A stretch of 6,165 nucleotides of DNA, from positions 1 through 6,165 of the forward strand of contig URVR01000104.1 in assembly GCA_900551355.1 (NCBI GenBank). The letters run 5' to 3'. Positions 1 to 6,117 of this stretch are shown here, piece by piece. The notes under the pieces are model-generated. The model searched no databases. It was not told the origin of the DNA and was given only the letters and a program-made list of their open reading frames with translations. The translations under genes were made by a program, and so were the position numbers. This stretch comes from an uncultured Eubacteriales bacterium. GTDB taxonomy: Bacteria > Bacillota > Clostridia > Oscillospirales > Oscillospiraceae. Positions within the stretch are counted from its first letter, which is position 1, and each line of letters starts with the position of its first letter.

Positions 1-40
1 TATGCGATCGTCGGCAGCGTCAGATGTGTATAAGAGACAG
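1..40 (+). other. Nextera/Tn5 sequencing adapter (artefact) at left end
   Basis: Bases 22-40 are the 19-bp Tn5 mosaic end (AGATGTGTATAAGAGACAG). Bases 8-21 are the Nextera read-1 adapter stem (TCGTCGGCAGCGTC). Bases 1-7 are the last seven bases of an i5 index. The same 40 bases reappear inverted at the right end. This is library adapter left in the assembly and not part of the organism's genome. Genomic sequence begins at about base 41. Confidence 0.98.
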
Positions 41-1211
41 GTTTACCCGCATCAAGGCCGCGGCAGCGCGCATCAAGGCGGACTCTCAGGCGCTGGTGGT
101 CATCGGCATCGGCGGCTCTTATCTGGGCGCCCGGGGCGTGATCGAGTGCCTGCGCTCCCCTAACTACAATCTGAAAAGGAAGGACACCCCCAACATCTAC
201 TTCGTGGGCAACGGCCTGTCCTCCGACTACATGAGTGAGATCGTGGAGCTGCTGGACGGCGTGGACTTCTCCGTCAATGTCATCTCCAAGTCCGGCACCA
301 CCACAGAGCCGGCGGTGGCGTTCCGCTTCTTCCGCGAGCTGCTGGAGAAGAAGTACGGCCCGGAGGAGGCCGCCAAGCGCATCTACGCCACCACCGACCG
401 CCGCAAGGGCGCGCTGAAGTCTCTGGCGGACGCCAAGGGCTATGAGACGTTTGTGGTGCCTGACGACGTGGGCGGGCGCTACAGCGTGCTGACCGCCGTG
501 GGGCTGCTGCCCATCGCCGTGGCCGGCATCGACATCGACGCCCTGATGGCCGGCGCCCGGGAGATGATGGACACCTGCACGGCGGCGGACATGAGCGCCA
601 ACCCCACATGGCAGTACGCCGCCGCCCGGTACGAGCTGTACCGCTGCGGCAAAAAGATCGAGATCCTGGCGGCCTACGAGCCCTGCTTCCGGTTTATGGC
701 CGAGTGGTGGAAGCAGCTGTACGGCGAGTCCGAGGGCAAGGAGGGCAAGGGCCTGTTCCCCGCCAGCGTGGAGTTCACCGCCGACCTGCACTCCATGGGA
801 CAGTATATCCAGCAGGGCGAGCGCCATCTCTTTGAGACGGTGGTGCGCTTCGGCCCGTCGAAGCACGAGAACCCCGTGCCCTACGACGAGACGGACGGCG
901 ACGGCCTGAACTTCCTGACCGGCAAGAGCATGGACTTCATCCGCGAGCAGGCCATGGACGGCACGCTGCTGGCCCATGTAGAGGGCGGCGTCCCCAACAT
1001 CACCCTGTACACCGATGCGCTGGACGAGAGCGTCATGGGCCAGCTCATCTACTTCTTCGAGTACGCCTGCGGCCTCAGCGGCTACCTGCTGGACGTGAAC
1101 CCCTTCGACCAGCCGGGCGTGGAGGCCTATAAGAAGAATATGTTCGCGCTGCTGGGCAAGCCCGGCTATGAGGAGCTGCGGGGCACGCTGCTGGCCAAGC
1201 TGGGCCGGTAA
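41..1211 (+). CDS. pgi: Glucose-6-phosphate isomerase, 5'-truncated by adapter
   Basis: The enzyme interconverts glucose 6-phosphate and fructose 6-phosphate in cytoplasmic glycolysis and gluconeogenesis. About 389 genomic residues are present. The Bacillus subtilis enzyme is about 450 residues, and its alignment from memory implies that roughly 60 N-terminal residues are missing. Numbering from the apparent ATG at 24, the visible family motifs are GIGGSYLGARG (28-38), the sugar-phosphate-binding SKSGTT (88-93), the signature DDVGGRYSVLTAVG (147-160), and GYLLDVNPFDQPGVEAYK (353-370). Likely catalytic residues are Glu235 in GESEGK, His256 in ADLHSMGQ and Lys370. The apparent start is false: the first five residues, MCIRD, are translated adapter, the sixth codon straddles the junction, and the first wholly genomic codon is TTT at 42. 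The C-terminus is complete and ends in TAA. No convincing terminator follows within the gap to the next gene. Confidence 0.97.
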
Positions 1212-1247
1212 GGCATTTTCACCAAAAACGGGGTCGGCATTTTTCCG

Positions 1248-1276
1248 TTGCTATTTTGTACTTGGTATGGTATGCT
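1248..1276 (+). promoter_or_regulatory. Predicted extended -10 sigma-A-type promoter
   Basis: TTGCTA (1248-1253) is separated by 17 bp from TATGCT (1271-1276). A TG one base before the -10 (1268-1269) makes an extended -10 element. Each hexamer matches the consensus at four of six positions. Transcription would start near 1283, leaving a leader of about 43 nt before the P-loop gene. The gap at 1212-1325 is also AT-richer than its surroundings. The prediction is by eye only. Confidence 0.6.
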
Positions 1277-1309
1277 ACAAGCAGGAGTAAAGCCAGCTCC
1301 ATCAATGAC

Positions 1310-1316
1310 AAAGGAG
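1310..1316 (+). promoter_or_regulatory. Ribosome binding site of the P-loop gene
   Basis: AAAGGAG followed by TGAT, close to the full anti-16S complement, lies 9 nt before the ATG at 1326. This strong site fixes the start codon. Confidence 0.85.
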
Positions 1317-1325
1317 TGATTTCTT

Positions 1326-1736
1326 ATGGTTAGACTGATCATGGGCGCAAACGGTGCAGGCAAGACGAAGCAGCTCATCGAGCTGATCCACAACAGCGTG
1401 GAGTCCGAGACCGGCAGCGTCGTATGTATCGAGCCCAGCCGCGACATGACCTACGACATCAGCTACAACGTGCGTCTGGTCAATGCCGGTGAGTACAACG
1501 TGGATTCTTTTGAGTGCCTGCGCGGCTTCCTCTGCGGCCTGTATGCGGGCAATTACGATATTTCCCATGTGTTCGTGGACAACCTGTGCAAGATCGCGGG
1601 CAGCACCGACTGGCAGGCGGTGGAGAAGTTCCTCCACTGGCTGGATCGCTTCAGCGAGAGCAACGAGGTGAAGTTCACCGTCACCGTCAGCGCCGACGAG
1701 GACGTGGCCACCGAGGGCATGCGCCAGTACATCTGA
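1326..1736 (+). CDS. Small P-loop NTPase-like protein of unknown function
   Basis: This 136-residue protein opens with a beta strand running straight into a Walker A motif, GANGAGKT (residues 7-14). A second strand, SVVCIEP (31-37), follows. A third strand, ISHVFVDN (79-86), looks like Walker B with Asp85, and a fourth, VKFTVTVSA (115-123), lies near the end. This order fits a minimal P-loop domain that binds ATP or GTP, broadly like the core of thymidine kinase or RecA-type folds. There is no signal peptide, membrane segment or second domain. I do not recognise a named family. Homologues are probably annotated only as ATP-binding protein; that is inference. The gene has its own predicted promoter and a strong ribosome binding site and ends just before a hairpin terminator, so it is probably monocistronic. 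Its position after pgi gives no functional clue. Coding status is well supported; function is open. Confidence 0.88.
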   Translation: MVRLIMGANGAGKTKQLIELIHNSVESETGSVVCIEPSRDMTYDISYNVRLVNAGEYNVDSFECLRGFLCGLYAGNYDISHVFVDNLCKIAGSTDWQAVEKFLHWLDRFSESNEVKFTVTVSADEDVATEGMRQYI

Positions 1737-1742
1737 GCAGAC

Positions 1743-1787
1743 ACGCAAAAAAGAGACACGCCGTCTGGCGTGTCTCTTTTTTTGCGT
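1743..1787. terminator. Bidirectional intrinsic terminator between convergent genes
   Basis: GAGACACGCC (1753-1762) pairs perfectly over 10 bp with GGCGTGTCTC (1767-1776) around a 4-base loop, GTCT. The stem is flanked by A6 (1747-1752) and T7 (1777-1783), and outer ACGC and GCGT can extend the pairing. On the plus strand the T run follows the stem and would end the P-loop gene. On the minus strand the A run becomes a U run and would end the mnmG-murT-gatD transcript. The hairpin occupies nearly all of the gap between the two stop codons. Confidence 0.92.
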
Positions 1788-2516
1788 TTACTGCTGCTGG
1801 AACCGCTCCTGTAAGGCGCGGAGCGTCACCTCGTAGGCCCGCTGCTCGTGGGGGCAGTCCTGGGGCTGATAGGGCAGTCCCGCCCGGCGGCACAGCAGCT
1901 CCGTGAAGTAGGCATTGACGTGGGGGTTCTTCATCAGCAGGGGGCCGATGAGATGGGTGCCGTAAAAGCTGCCCTCCCACACGCCGTCCTCCGCCGTACC
2001 GGCGTTGTTGCCAGGGCCGTGCTCCATGCGGAACAGGGGGTGTTCCACATCGGTGGTCTGGCTGGCCTTGTTCACAAAGCCCACCGCCACCTGCCCGGTG
2101 GCGGCACCCACGGCCAGACAGTCGCCCTGGATGCGCGCCGTGCCGGACACGGTGGTGCGGAAGGGGAACAGCCCCAGCCCGGCATGCTCCGCGCCGTCGG
2201 GGCCGGTGATGCTGCGGCCGAACAGCTCCATGGCGTTGCCGGTGGCCAGCACCACGGCGCCCCGCTCCAGCGCCGCGCGGACGGCGCTTTCATAGCGGCG
2301 CAGATCCTCCAGCGCCGTAAGCTGAGCGCTTTCGGTGCCGGCGCCCATGTAGAGGAAGTCCGCGCCGGAGAAGTCGATATCCTGGTACAGTTTGCCGGTG
2401 CGGACGACGACCTCCGCCCCCTGCCGCTCCAGACTGCGCCGCAGCGCCGCCACGTTGGCGTACTCGCCGTACAGATTCATCAGATCCGGATAGAGATGCA
2501 GAAGCTGGATGCTCAT
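1788..2516 (-). CDS. GatD-like glutamine amidotransferase-family protein lacking the catalytic Cys and His
   Basis: This 242-residue protein resembles GatD, the glutaminase subunit of lipid II isoglutaminyl synthase (about 243 residues in Staphylococcus aureus). GatD normally supplies ammonia to MurT for amidating D-glutamate in the lipid II stem peptide at the inner membrane face. Matching features are HLYPDLMNLYGEYANVAALR (residues 7-26), MGAGTESAQ (57-65), Arg128, and a late GTHLIGPLLMKNP segment (186-198). Where GatD has ICGGYQFLG with nucleophile Cys94, this protein has ATGNAMELFG (91-100) and no nearby cysteine; its only cysteines are 133, 209 and 221. Where GatD has GTYLHGP with His189, this has GTHLIGP, with Ile190 at the His position. 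It should therefore be inactive as a conventional glutaminase. The start has AAGGAGGG 7 nt upstream, overlapping the end of the murT-like gene, so the two are probably translated together. I leave the symbol empty because the activity is doubtful. Confidence 0.88.
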   Translation of the reverse strand: MSIQLLHLYPDLMNLYGEYANVAALRRSLERQGAEVVVRTGKLYQDIDFSGADFLYMGAGTESAQLTALEDLRRYESAVRAALERGAVVLATGNAMELFGRSITGPDGAEHAGLGLFPFRTTVSGTARIQGDCLAVGAATGQVAVGFVNKASQTTDVEHPLFRMEHGPGNNAGTAEDGVWEGSFYGTHLIGPLLMKNPHVNAYFTELLCRRAGLPYQPQDCPHEQRAYEVTLRALQERFQQQ

Positions 2517-2523
2517 GTGCAGA

Positions 2524-2531
2524 CCCTCCTT
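2524..2531 (-). promoter_or_regulatory. gatD-like ribosome binding site overlapping the murT-like stop
   Basis: On the minus strand AAGGAGGG lies 7 nt before the ATG at 2516, and its first bases fall within the TAA stop codon of the murT-like gene (2530-2532). This arrangement favours translational coupling of the two subunits. The 12-mer TAAGGAGGGTCT is identical to the one before the murT-like gene. Confidence 0.85.
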
Positions 2532-3858
2532 AAAGCGTAGTGACCAGCGACAGGAACTTGCCCTTGTCGGAGAAGCAGGTGATGGTGTAGGCCTGTGTCA
2601 CGCCGTCCCGGACGGCGGCGTCCACGCCCTCGCTGATGCTCTCGTAGGCGCTGAGCTTCTCCGGCGGCACGTCGGTGTAGGAGAAGCGGACGTACAGATC
2701 GTCGGCGTACCGGCCCAGCAGGTAAATGTGGGAGGTATTCTCCGTGTTCAGCATACCGAAGTCGATGTCCCACAGCCAGCTGGTCTCACTGGTAAAATAC
2801 TTGCGGCTGACGGCGTCCACGATGATGATGACGGCGTGAGGCTCCTTCTGCTGCACGGTGTACCGCAGGGACTGGTCGTAGGACACGGAGTTCTCGTGCT
2901 TGGAGGCCAGCAGCGTGCCGTGCATGGTCTGGTACTGCCAGTTGACGATGCGCCCGTTCTTCAGCACATAGCGGCTGATGCTGCGGGCGATGTCGCCGCC
3001 GTCCACACCGGCCAGCGCGCACACGGTGTAGCACGCCAGAATGTTGTAGGCGTTGTAGATGCTCTTGAAGGCCAGCTCGATGCGGTCCTTCCCGTTGATG
3101 GTGAGGAAGCCCGCGTCCAGATCCGCGTCGGTGACGGTATAGGCCGTCTCCGGGCGGCGGAAATCGCACTTCGTGCAGTGGTAGCTGCCGATGTGATTGT
3201 AGTGGTAGTAGTCGTAGGCCATGGGGGCATGGCACAGCGGGCAGTATTTGCCGTCGTCATAGATGCCGGTGCTGCGGTCGGTGGAAAAGCGCTGCCGGTC
3301 CATGCCGAACCACACCACCTTATTGGGCCGTCCCCGTCCGAACAGGGACACCAGCGGGTCGTCGGCGTTGAGGATCAGCGTGCAGTCCGGGCCGATGCTG
3401 GGCTCGATGGCCTTGTACACCCACTGGGGATGGCCGTTGCGGGTGAGCTGGTCGCGGTACAGGTTGGTGATGACGTAGTGGGTGGGCTGGAAATAACGGA
3501 AGGTGTACTGGGCGTAGCGCTCATCGGACTCGATGACCGCCGCGTCGCTCTTACACCGTCCCGTCAGGGTGCTGCTGCACAGCAGCATGGTGGTGACGCC
3601 CTCGATCTGGTTGGAGCCCTCCCGGTTGAACACCACCTTTTTTCCGGCGGCGGTGAGCACATGGGCGATCATCTCCGACGTGGAGGTCTTGCCGTTGCTG
3701 CCGGTAACGGCGATGATCTCCGGCGGCAGCTGCACCCGCTGCAGGACATCGGGGCAGATCTTCAGCGCGATCTGTCCGGGCAGGCTGCTGCCCCGGCCCA
3801 CGAAGGAGCCCACGAAGCGTATGAGCTTGCAGACCAGAATGGCCAGGAATTTTCTCAT
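2530..3858 (-). CDS. MurT-like Mur ligase-family protein (divergent)
   Basis: The 442-residue protein resembles MurT, the ATP-dependent amidoligase subunit that works with GatD on lipid II. In order it has a hydrophobic/basic N-terminus ending in GRGSSLPGQIALK (21-33), the Mur ligase P-loop VTGSNGKTST (51-60), VIESDE with Glu110 at the Mg/ATP site (108-113), NADDP (164-168), a four-cysteine zinc ribbon (Cys206, Cys209, Cys228, Cys231), and a C-terminal DUF1727-type domain. The cysteine ribbon is a MurT hallmark not found in MurC-F. Two conserved blocks differ from S. aureus MurT: KNPAGMNASL is replaced by KHENSVSYDQSL (320-331), and DNAADGRDTSW by DAVSRKYFTSETSW (348-361), leaving Glu358 where Asp349 would complete the GatD triad. 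The start is fixed by AAGGAGGG 6 nt upstream. It lies 40 nt after mnmG and 13 nt before the gatD-like gene, probably in one operon. Ligase fold and ATP use look intact; the exact reaction is uncertain. Confidence 0.9.
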   Translation of the reverse strand: MRKFLAILVCKLIRFVGSFVGRGSSLPGQIALKICPDVLQRVQLPPEIIAVTGSNGKTSTSEMIAHVLTAAGKKVVFNREGSNQIEGVTTMLLCSSTLTGRCKSDAAVIESDERYAQYTFRYFQPTHYVITNLYRDQLTRNGHPQWVYKAIEPSIGPDCTLILNADDPLVSLFGRGRPNKVVWFGMDRQRFSTDRSTGIYDDGKYCPLCHAPMAYDYYHYNHIGSYHCTKCDFRRPETAYTVTDADLDAGFLTINGKDRIELAFKSIYNAYNILACYTVCALAGVDGGDIARSISRYVLKNGRIVNWQYQTMHGTLLASKHENSVSYDQSLRYTVQQKEPHAVIIIVDAVSRKYFTSETSWLWDIDFGMLNTENTSHIYLLGRYADDLYVRFSYTDVPPEKLSAYESISEGVDAAVRDGVTQAYTITCFSDKGKFLSLVTTL

Positions 3859-3864
3859 AAAAGA

Positions 3865-3872
3865 CCCTCCTT
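3865..3872 (-). promoter_or_regulatory. Ribosome binding site of the murT-like gene
   Basis: On the minus strand AAGGAGGG stands 6 nt before the ATG at 3858. It sits in the 40-nt gap after mnmG and shares the 12-mer TAAGGAGGGTCT with the site before the gatD-like gene. Confidence 0.85.
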
Positions 3873-3882
3873 ATCGTATGAC

Positions 3883-3897
3883 GCGGCGCAAGGCCGC
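3883..3897 (-). other. Short GC hairpin between mnmG and the murT-like gene
   Basis: GCGGC (3883-3887) can pair with GCCGC (3893-3897) around a 5-base loop directly after the mnmG stop codon. No T run follows on either strand, so it is not an intrinsic terminator. It could mark an mRNA processing or stability point, or be chance in GC-rich DNA. Confidence 0.4.
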
Positions 3898-3898
3898 C

Positions 3899-5773
3899 TT
3901 ATCCGCGGTGTGTCTGGAGCCAGATCATCAGCGCGCCGATGTCCGCCGGGGACACGCCGGAGATGCGGCTGGCCTGTCCCAGATTCAGCGGCCGCACCGC
4001 GCCCAGCTTCTCCCGTGCCTCCAGACGCAGGCCCTGGATGCCGCTGTAATCCATATCATCGGGCAGCGCGTGCTTTTCCAGCTGCTCAAACTCCTCCACC
4101 TGCCGCTGCTGGCGGCGGATGTAGCCCTCGTACTTGACGGTGATCTCCACCTGCTCCCGCACGGCCTTGTCCAGCGCCGGGGCGTCGGGGTCGAAGGGCC
4201 GCAGGTCATCGTAGGACACCTGCGGGCGGCGCAGCAGGTCGATGAGCCGCGCGCCGTCGGCCACGGGGGCGGTGCCCCGCCGCGCCAGCAGCTCGTTGAG
4301 GGCGTCGCTGCCGGCCACACCGGTATGGCTCAGGCGCCGTATCTCCCGCTCTACCGCCTCGTATTTCGCCTTCACCGCCCGCAGCCGCTCCGCGGACACC
4401 AGCCCGATGCGGTGCCCGATGGGGCACAGCCGCCGGTCGGCGTTGTCCTGCCGCAGGATCAGCCGGTATTCGGAGCGGGAGGTCATCATGCGGTACGGCT
4501 CCTCGGTGCCCTTGGTCACCAGATCGTCGATGAGGGTGCCGATATAGCTCTCGCTGCGCCGCAGGATCATGGGCGCCTCGCCCTTCAGCGCCAGCGCCGC
4601 GTTGACCCCCGCCACAAAGCCCTGCACCGCCGCCTCCTCATAGCCGGAGGAGCCGTTGAACTGTCCCGCGCCGTACAGGCCGCCCACGGCCTTGACCTCC
4701 AGCGTGGGCCGCAGGGCCAGCGGGTCGATGCAGTCGTACTCGATGGCGTAGGCCGGGCGCATCATCTCCGCGTGCTCCAGGCCGGGCACACTGTGGAGCA
4801 TCTGCAGCTGCACCTCCTCCGGCATGGAGGAGGAGAAGCCCTGGATGTACATTTCCTCCGTGTCCAGCCCCATGGGCTCGATGAACAGCTGGTGCCGGGG
4901 CTTGTCCGCGAACCGGACCACCTTCGTCTCGATGGACGGGCAGTACCGGGGGCCAACGCCCTCGATGACGCCGGAGTAGATGGGGCTGCGGTCCAGATTC
5001 TCCCGGATGATGCGGTGCGTCTCGGCGTTGGTGTACGTCAGGTAGCACACCGCCCGGTTTTCCGGGGCCTGCGCCGTCTCAAAGCTGAAGGGCAGGGGAT
5101 CGCTGTCGCCCGCCTGCACCTCCATTTTGGAAAAATCGATGCTCCGGCGGTTCACACGGGGCGGCGTGCCGGTCTTGAAGCGGCGCAGGGGCAGCCCCAG
5201 CGCCAGCAGGCAGTCCGTCAGCGCGTTGGCGGCGTGCATCCCGTCGGGGCCGGAGGACTCGATGCACTCCCCCACGATGGTGCGTCCCGTCAGATAGGTG
5301 CCGGTGCAGAGGATGACGGCCTTCACGCCGAACACCGCGCCGGTGCGCAGCACCACGGCGGACACCCGTCCGTTTTCGCAGCGGAGCTCCGTCACCTCCG
5401 CCTGCCGCAGCGTCAGGTTCTCCTGCCGCTCCAGCGTGTGCTTCATCACCTGCTGGTACAGCCGCCGGTCCGCCTGCGCCCGCAGCGACCACACCGCCGG
5501 GCCCTTGGCCCTGTTCAGCATCCGGTACTGGATGCAGGCGCGGTCCGCCGCCCGGGCCATCTCGCCGCCCAGGGCGTCCAGCTCCCGGACAAGGTGACCC
5601 TTGCCGGTGCCGCCGATGGCGGGGTTGCAGGGCATGTTGCCCACCGCGTCCAGATCAATGGTGAAGCAGACGGTGCGCATGCCCAGCCGCGCCGCCGCCA
5701 GCGCCGCCTCAATGCCGGCGTGGCCCGCGCCGATGACGGCGATATCAAATTCTCCCGCGCGAAACTCTCTCAT
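3899..5773 (-). CDS. mnmG: tRNA uridine-5-carboxymethylaminomethyl modification enzyme MnmG (GidA)
   Basis: MnmG acts in the cytoplasm with the GTPase MnmE. Using FAD, NADH and methylene-tetrahydrofolate, the complex builds the cmnm5 (or nm5) group on wobble uridine 34 of certain tRNAs. The 624-residue length matches the family (about 629 in E. coli). Visible features are the FAD-binding AVIGAGHAG (12-20), CNPAIGGTGKGHLVRELDA (49-67) with redox Cys49, GPRYCPSIETKVVRF (274-288) with Cys278, AGQFNGSSGYEEAAVQG (369-385), and the MnmE/tRNA-binding C-terminus with DYSGI..LRLEAREKL. Both catalytic cysteines are present, so it should be active. The start has only a weak GGGG site 7 nt upstream, but an in-frame stop lies just above it and residue 1 fits the family N-terminus. 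It leads a minus-strand operon with the murT-like and gatD-like genes. Its usual partners mnmE and rsmG are not adjacent. Confidence 0.98.
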   Translation of the reverse strand: MREFRAGEFDIAVIGAGHAGIEAALAAARLGMRTVCFTIDLDAVGNMPCNPAIGGTGKGHLVRELDALGGEMARAADRACIQYRMLNRAKGPAVWSLRAQADRRLYQQVMKHTLERQENLTLRQAEVTELRCENGRVSAVVLRTGAVFGVKAVILCTGTYLTGRTIVGECIESSGPDGMHAANALTDCLLALGLPLRRFKTGTPPRVNRRSIDFSKMEVQAGDSDPLPFSFETAQAPENRAVCYLTYTNAETHRIIRENLDRSPIYSGVIEGVGPRYCPSIETKVVRFADKPRHQLFIEPMGLDTEEMYIQGFSSSMPEEVQLQMLHSVPGLEHAEMMRPAYAIEYDCIDPLALRPTLEVKAVGGLYGAGQFNGSSGYEEAAVQGFVAGVNAALALKGEAPMILRRSESYIGTLIDDLVTKGTEEPYRMMTSRSEYRLILRQDNADRRLCPIGHRIGLVSAERLRAVKAKYEAVEREIRRLSHTGVAGSDALNELLARRGTAPVADGARLIDLLRRPQVSYDDLRPFDPDAPALDKAVREQVEITVKYEGYIRRQQRQVEEFEQLEKHALPDDMDYSGIQGLRLEAREKLGAVRPLNLGQASRISGVSPADIGALMIWLQTHRG

Positions 5774-5803
5774 AGTATATCCCCAATGCGTTCATATGCA
5801 GTC

Positions 5804-5833
5804 ATTATATATGGTATGGCTCCTAAGTGCCAT
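5804..5833 (-). promoter_or_regulatory. Predicted promoter of mnmG operon
   Basis: On the minus strand a perfect -10 TATAAT (5809-5804) is preceded after 18 bp by ATGGCA (5833-5828), four of six matches to the -35 consensus. Transcription would start near 5797 and give a leader of about 24 nt before mnmG. Confidence 0.6.
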
Positions 5834-5890
5834 TGTGGAAATCAACCAAAAATATTTACGTATAATTGTGAAATCCGTGCAGAAATCAGC

Positions 5891-5919
5891 TTGCAAAACC
5901 GGCGGGAACGGCATATACT
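5891..5919 (+). promoter_or_regulatory. Predicted promoter of the 25-codon small gene
   Basis: TTGCAA (5891-5896) and TATACT (5914-5919) are separated by 17 bp, matching the consensus at four and five of six positions. Transcription would start near 5926. It points away from the mnmG promoter, so the AT-rich region 5774-5958 is a divergent promoter region. Another TATAAT at 5861-5866 has no recognisable -35 partner. Confidence 0.65.
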
Positions 5920-5939
5920 ATGCTCGTGGACAAATGAAG

Positions 5940-5946
5940 AAAGGAG
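5940..5946 (+). promoter_or_regulatory. Ribosome binding site of the small ORF
   Basis: AAAGGAG stands 12 nt before the first ATG (5959) and 15 nt before the second (5962). The sequence is strong but the spacing is somewhat long. GTG at 5948 opens a frame of only four codons, so it is not a better start. Confidence 0.6.
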
Positions 5947-5958
5947 CGTGATAGTGTT

Positions 5959-6036
5959 ATGATGAACAACTGGATCATGGGCGATCTGGACGATATGATC
6001 TTCGGCGACTGCCATCAGCAGGTCAGCCAGCGGTAA
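5959..6036 (+). CDS. Candidate 25-residue small protein, unknown function
   Basis: A short ORF encodes MMNNWIMGDLDDMIFGDCHQQ followed by VSQR and TAA. A good promoter lies about 40 bp before it, an AAAGGAG site sits 12 nt upstream, and a hairpin terminator begins about 26 nt after the stop. The whole unit would be a transcript of about 165 nt. The peptide is acidic in the middle, contains one cysteine and five methionines, and has no signal peptide or membrane segment. The frame is closed by a stop (TGA at 5935) upstream. I know no family for it. It could be a real small protein, a leader or regulatory peptide, or a by-product of a small RNA. The reading frame also contains the inverted repeat GATCAT/ATGATC (5973-5978 and 5995-6000), which could form RNA structure. 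Confidence 0.5.
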   Translation: MMNNWIMGDLDDMIFGDCHQQVSQR

Positions 6037-6061
6037 GCGTCCCACCCACAAAAGATGACCA

Positions 6062-6092
6062 CCACGCCAGTGTGCGTGGCGTTTTGCTTTTT
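6062..6092 (+). terminator. Predicted intrinsic terminator of the small gene
   Basis: CCACGC (6062-6067) can pair with GCGTGG (6074-6079). Alternatively ACGCCA (6064-6069) can pair with TGGCGT (6077-6082). Either stem is followed by the T-rich tail TTTTGCTTTTT (6082-6092). The two stems exclude each other. A further hairpin, GGGCA/TGCCC with a TTTT loop (6095-6108), lacks a T run. Confidence 0.7.
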
Positions 6093-6117
6093 ATGGGCAT
6101 TTTTGCCCTGTTCATAC

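Noticed and set aside
1212..1247. Possible terminator after pgi (AACGG/CCGTT pairing with nearby T runs).
   Set aside because: The stem is only 5 bp with a long loop, and the T run lies inside the loop, not after the stem.
1302..1748. A 148-codon minus-strand frame across the P-loop gene.
   Set aside because: The plus-strand frame has a Walker A motif, a strong ribosome binding site and a promoter; the minus frame has none and runs through the terminator stem.
2509..4137. A 542-codon plus-strand open frame opposite the murT-like gene.
   Set aside because: Its low-complexity Val/Gly/Ala/His-rich translation matches no motif, while the minus strand carries the Mur ligase signatures.
3533..5962. 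An 809-codon open frame on the plus strand opposite mnmG.
   Set aside because: It lies antisense to the clearly recognisable mnmG and part of the murT-like gene, and its composition (Arg/His/Gln/Ala/Val rich) is typical of a GC-rich shadow frame.
5842..6051. A 69-codon minus-strand frame upstream of mnmG.
   Set aside because: It crosses the divergent promoter region and the small ORF, has no recognisable motif, and lacks a convincing ribosome binding site.
6095..6108. Second terminator from GGGCA/TGCCC.
   Set aside because: The stem is 5 bp and no T run follows; TGTTCAT comes next.
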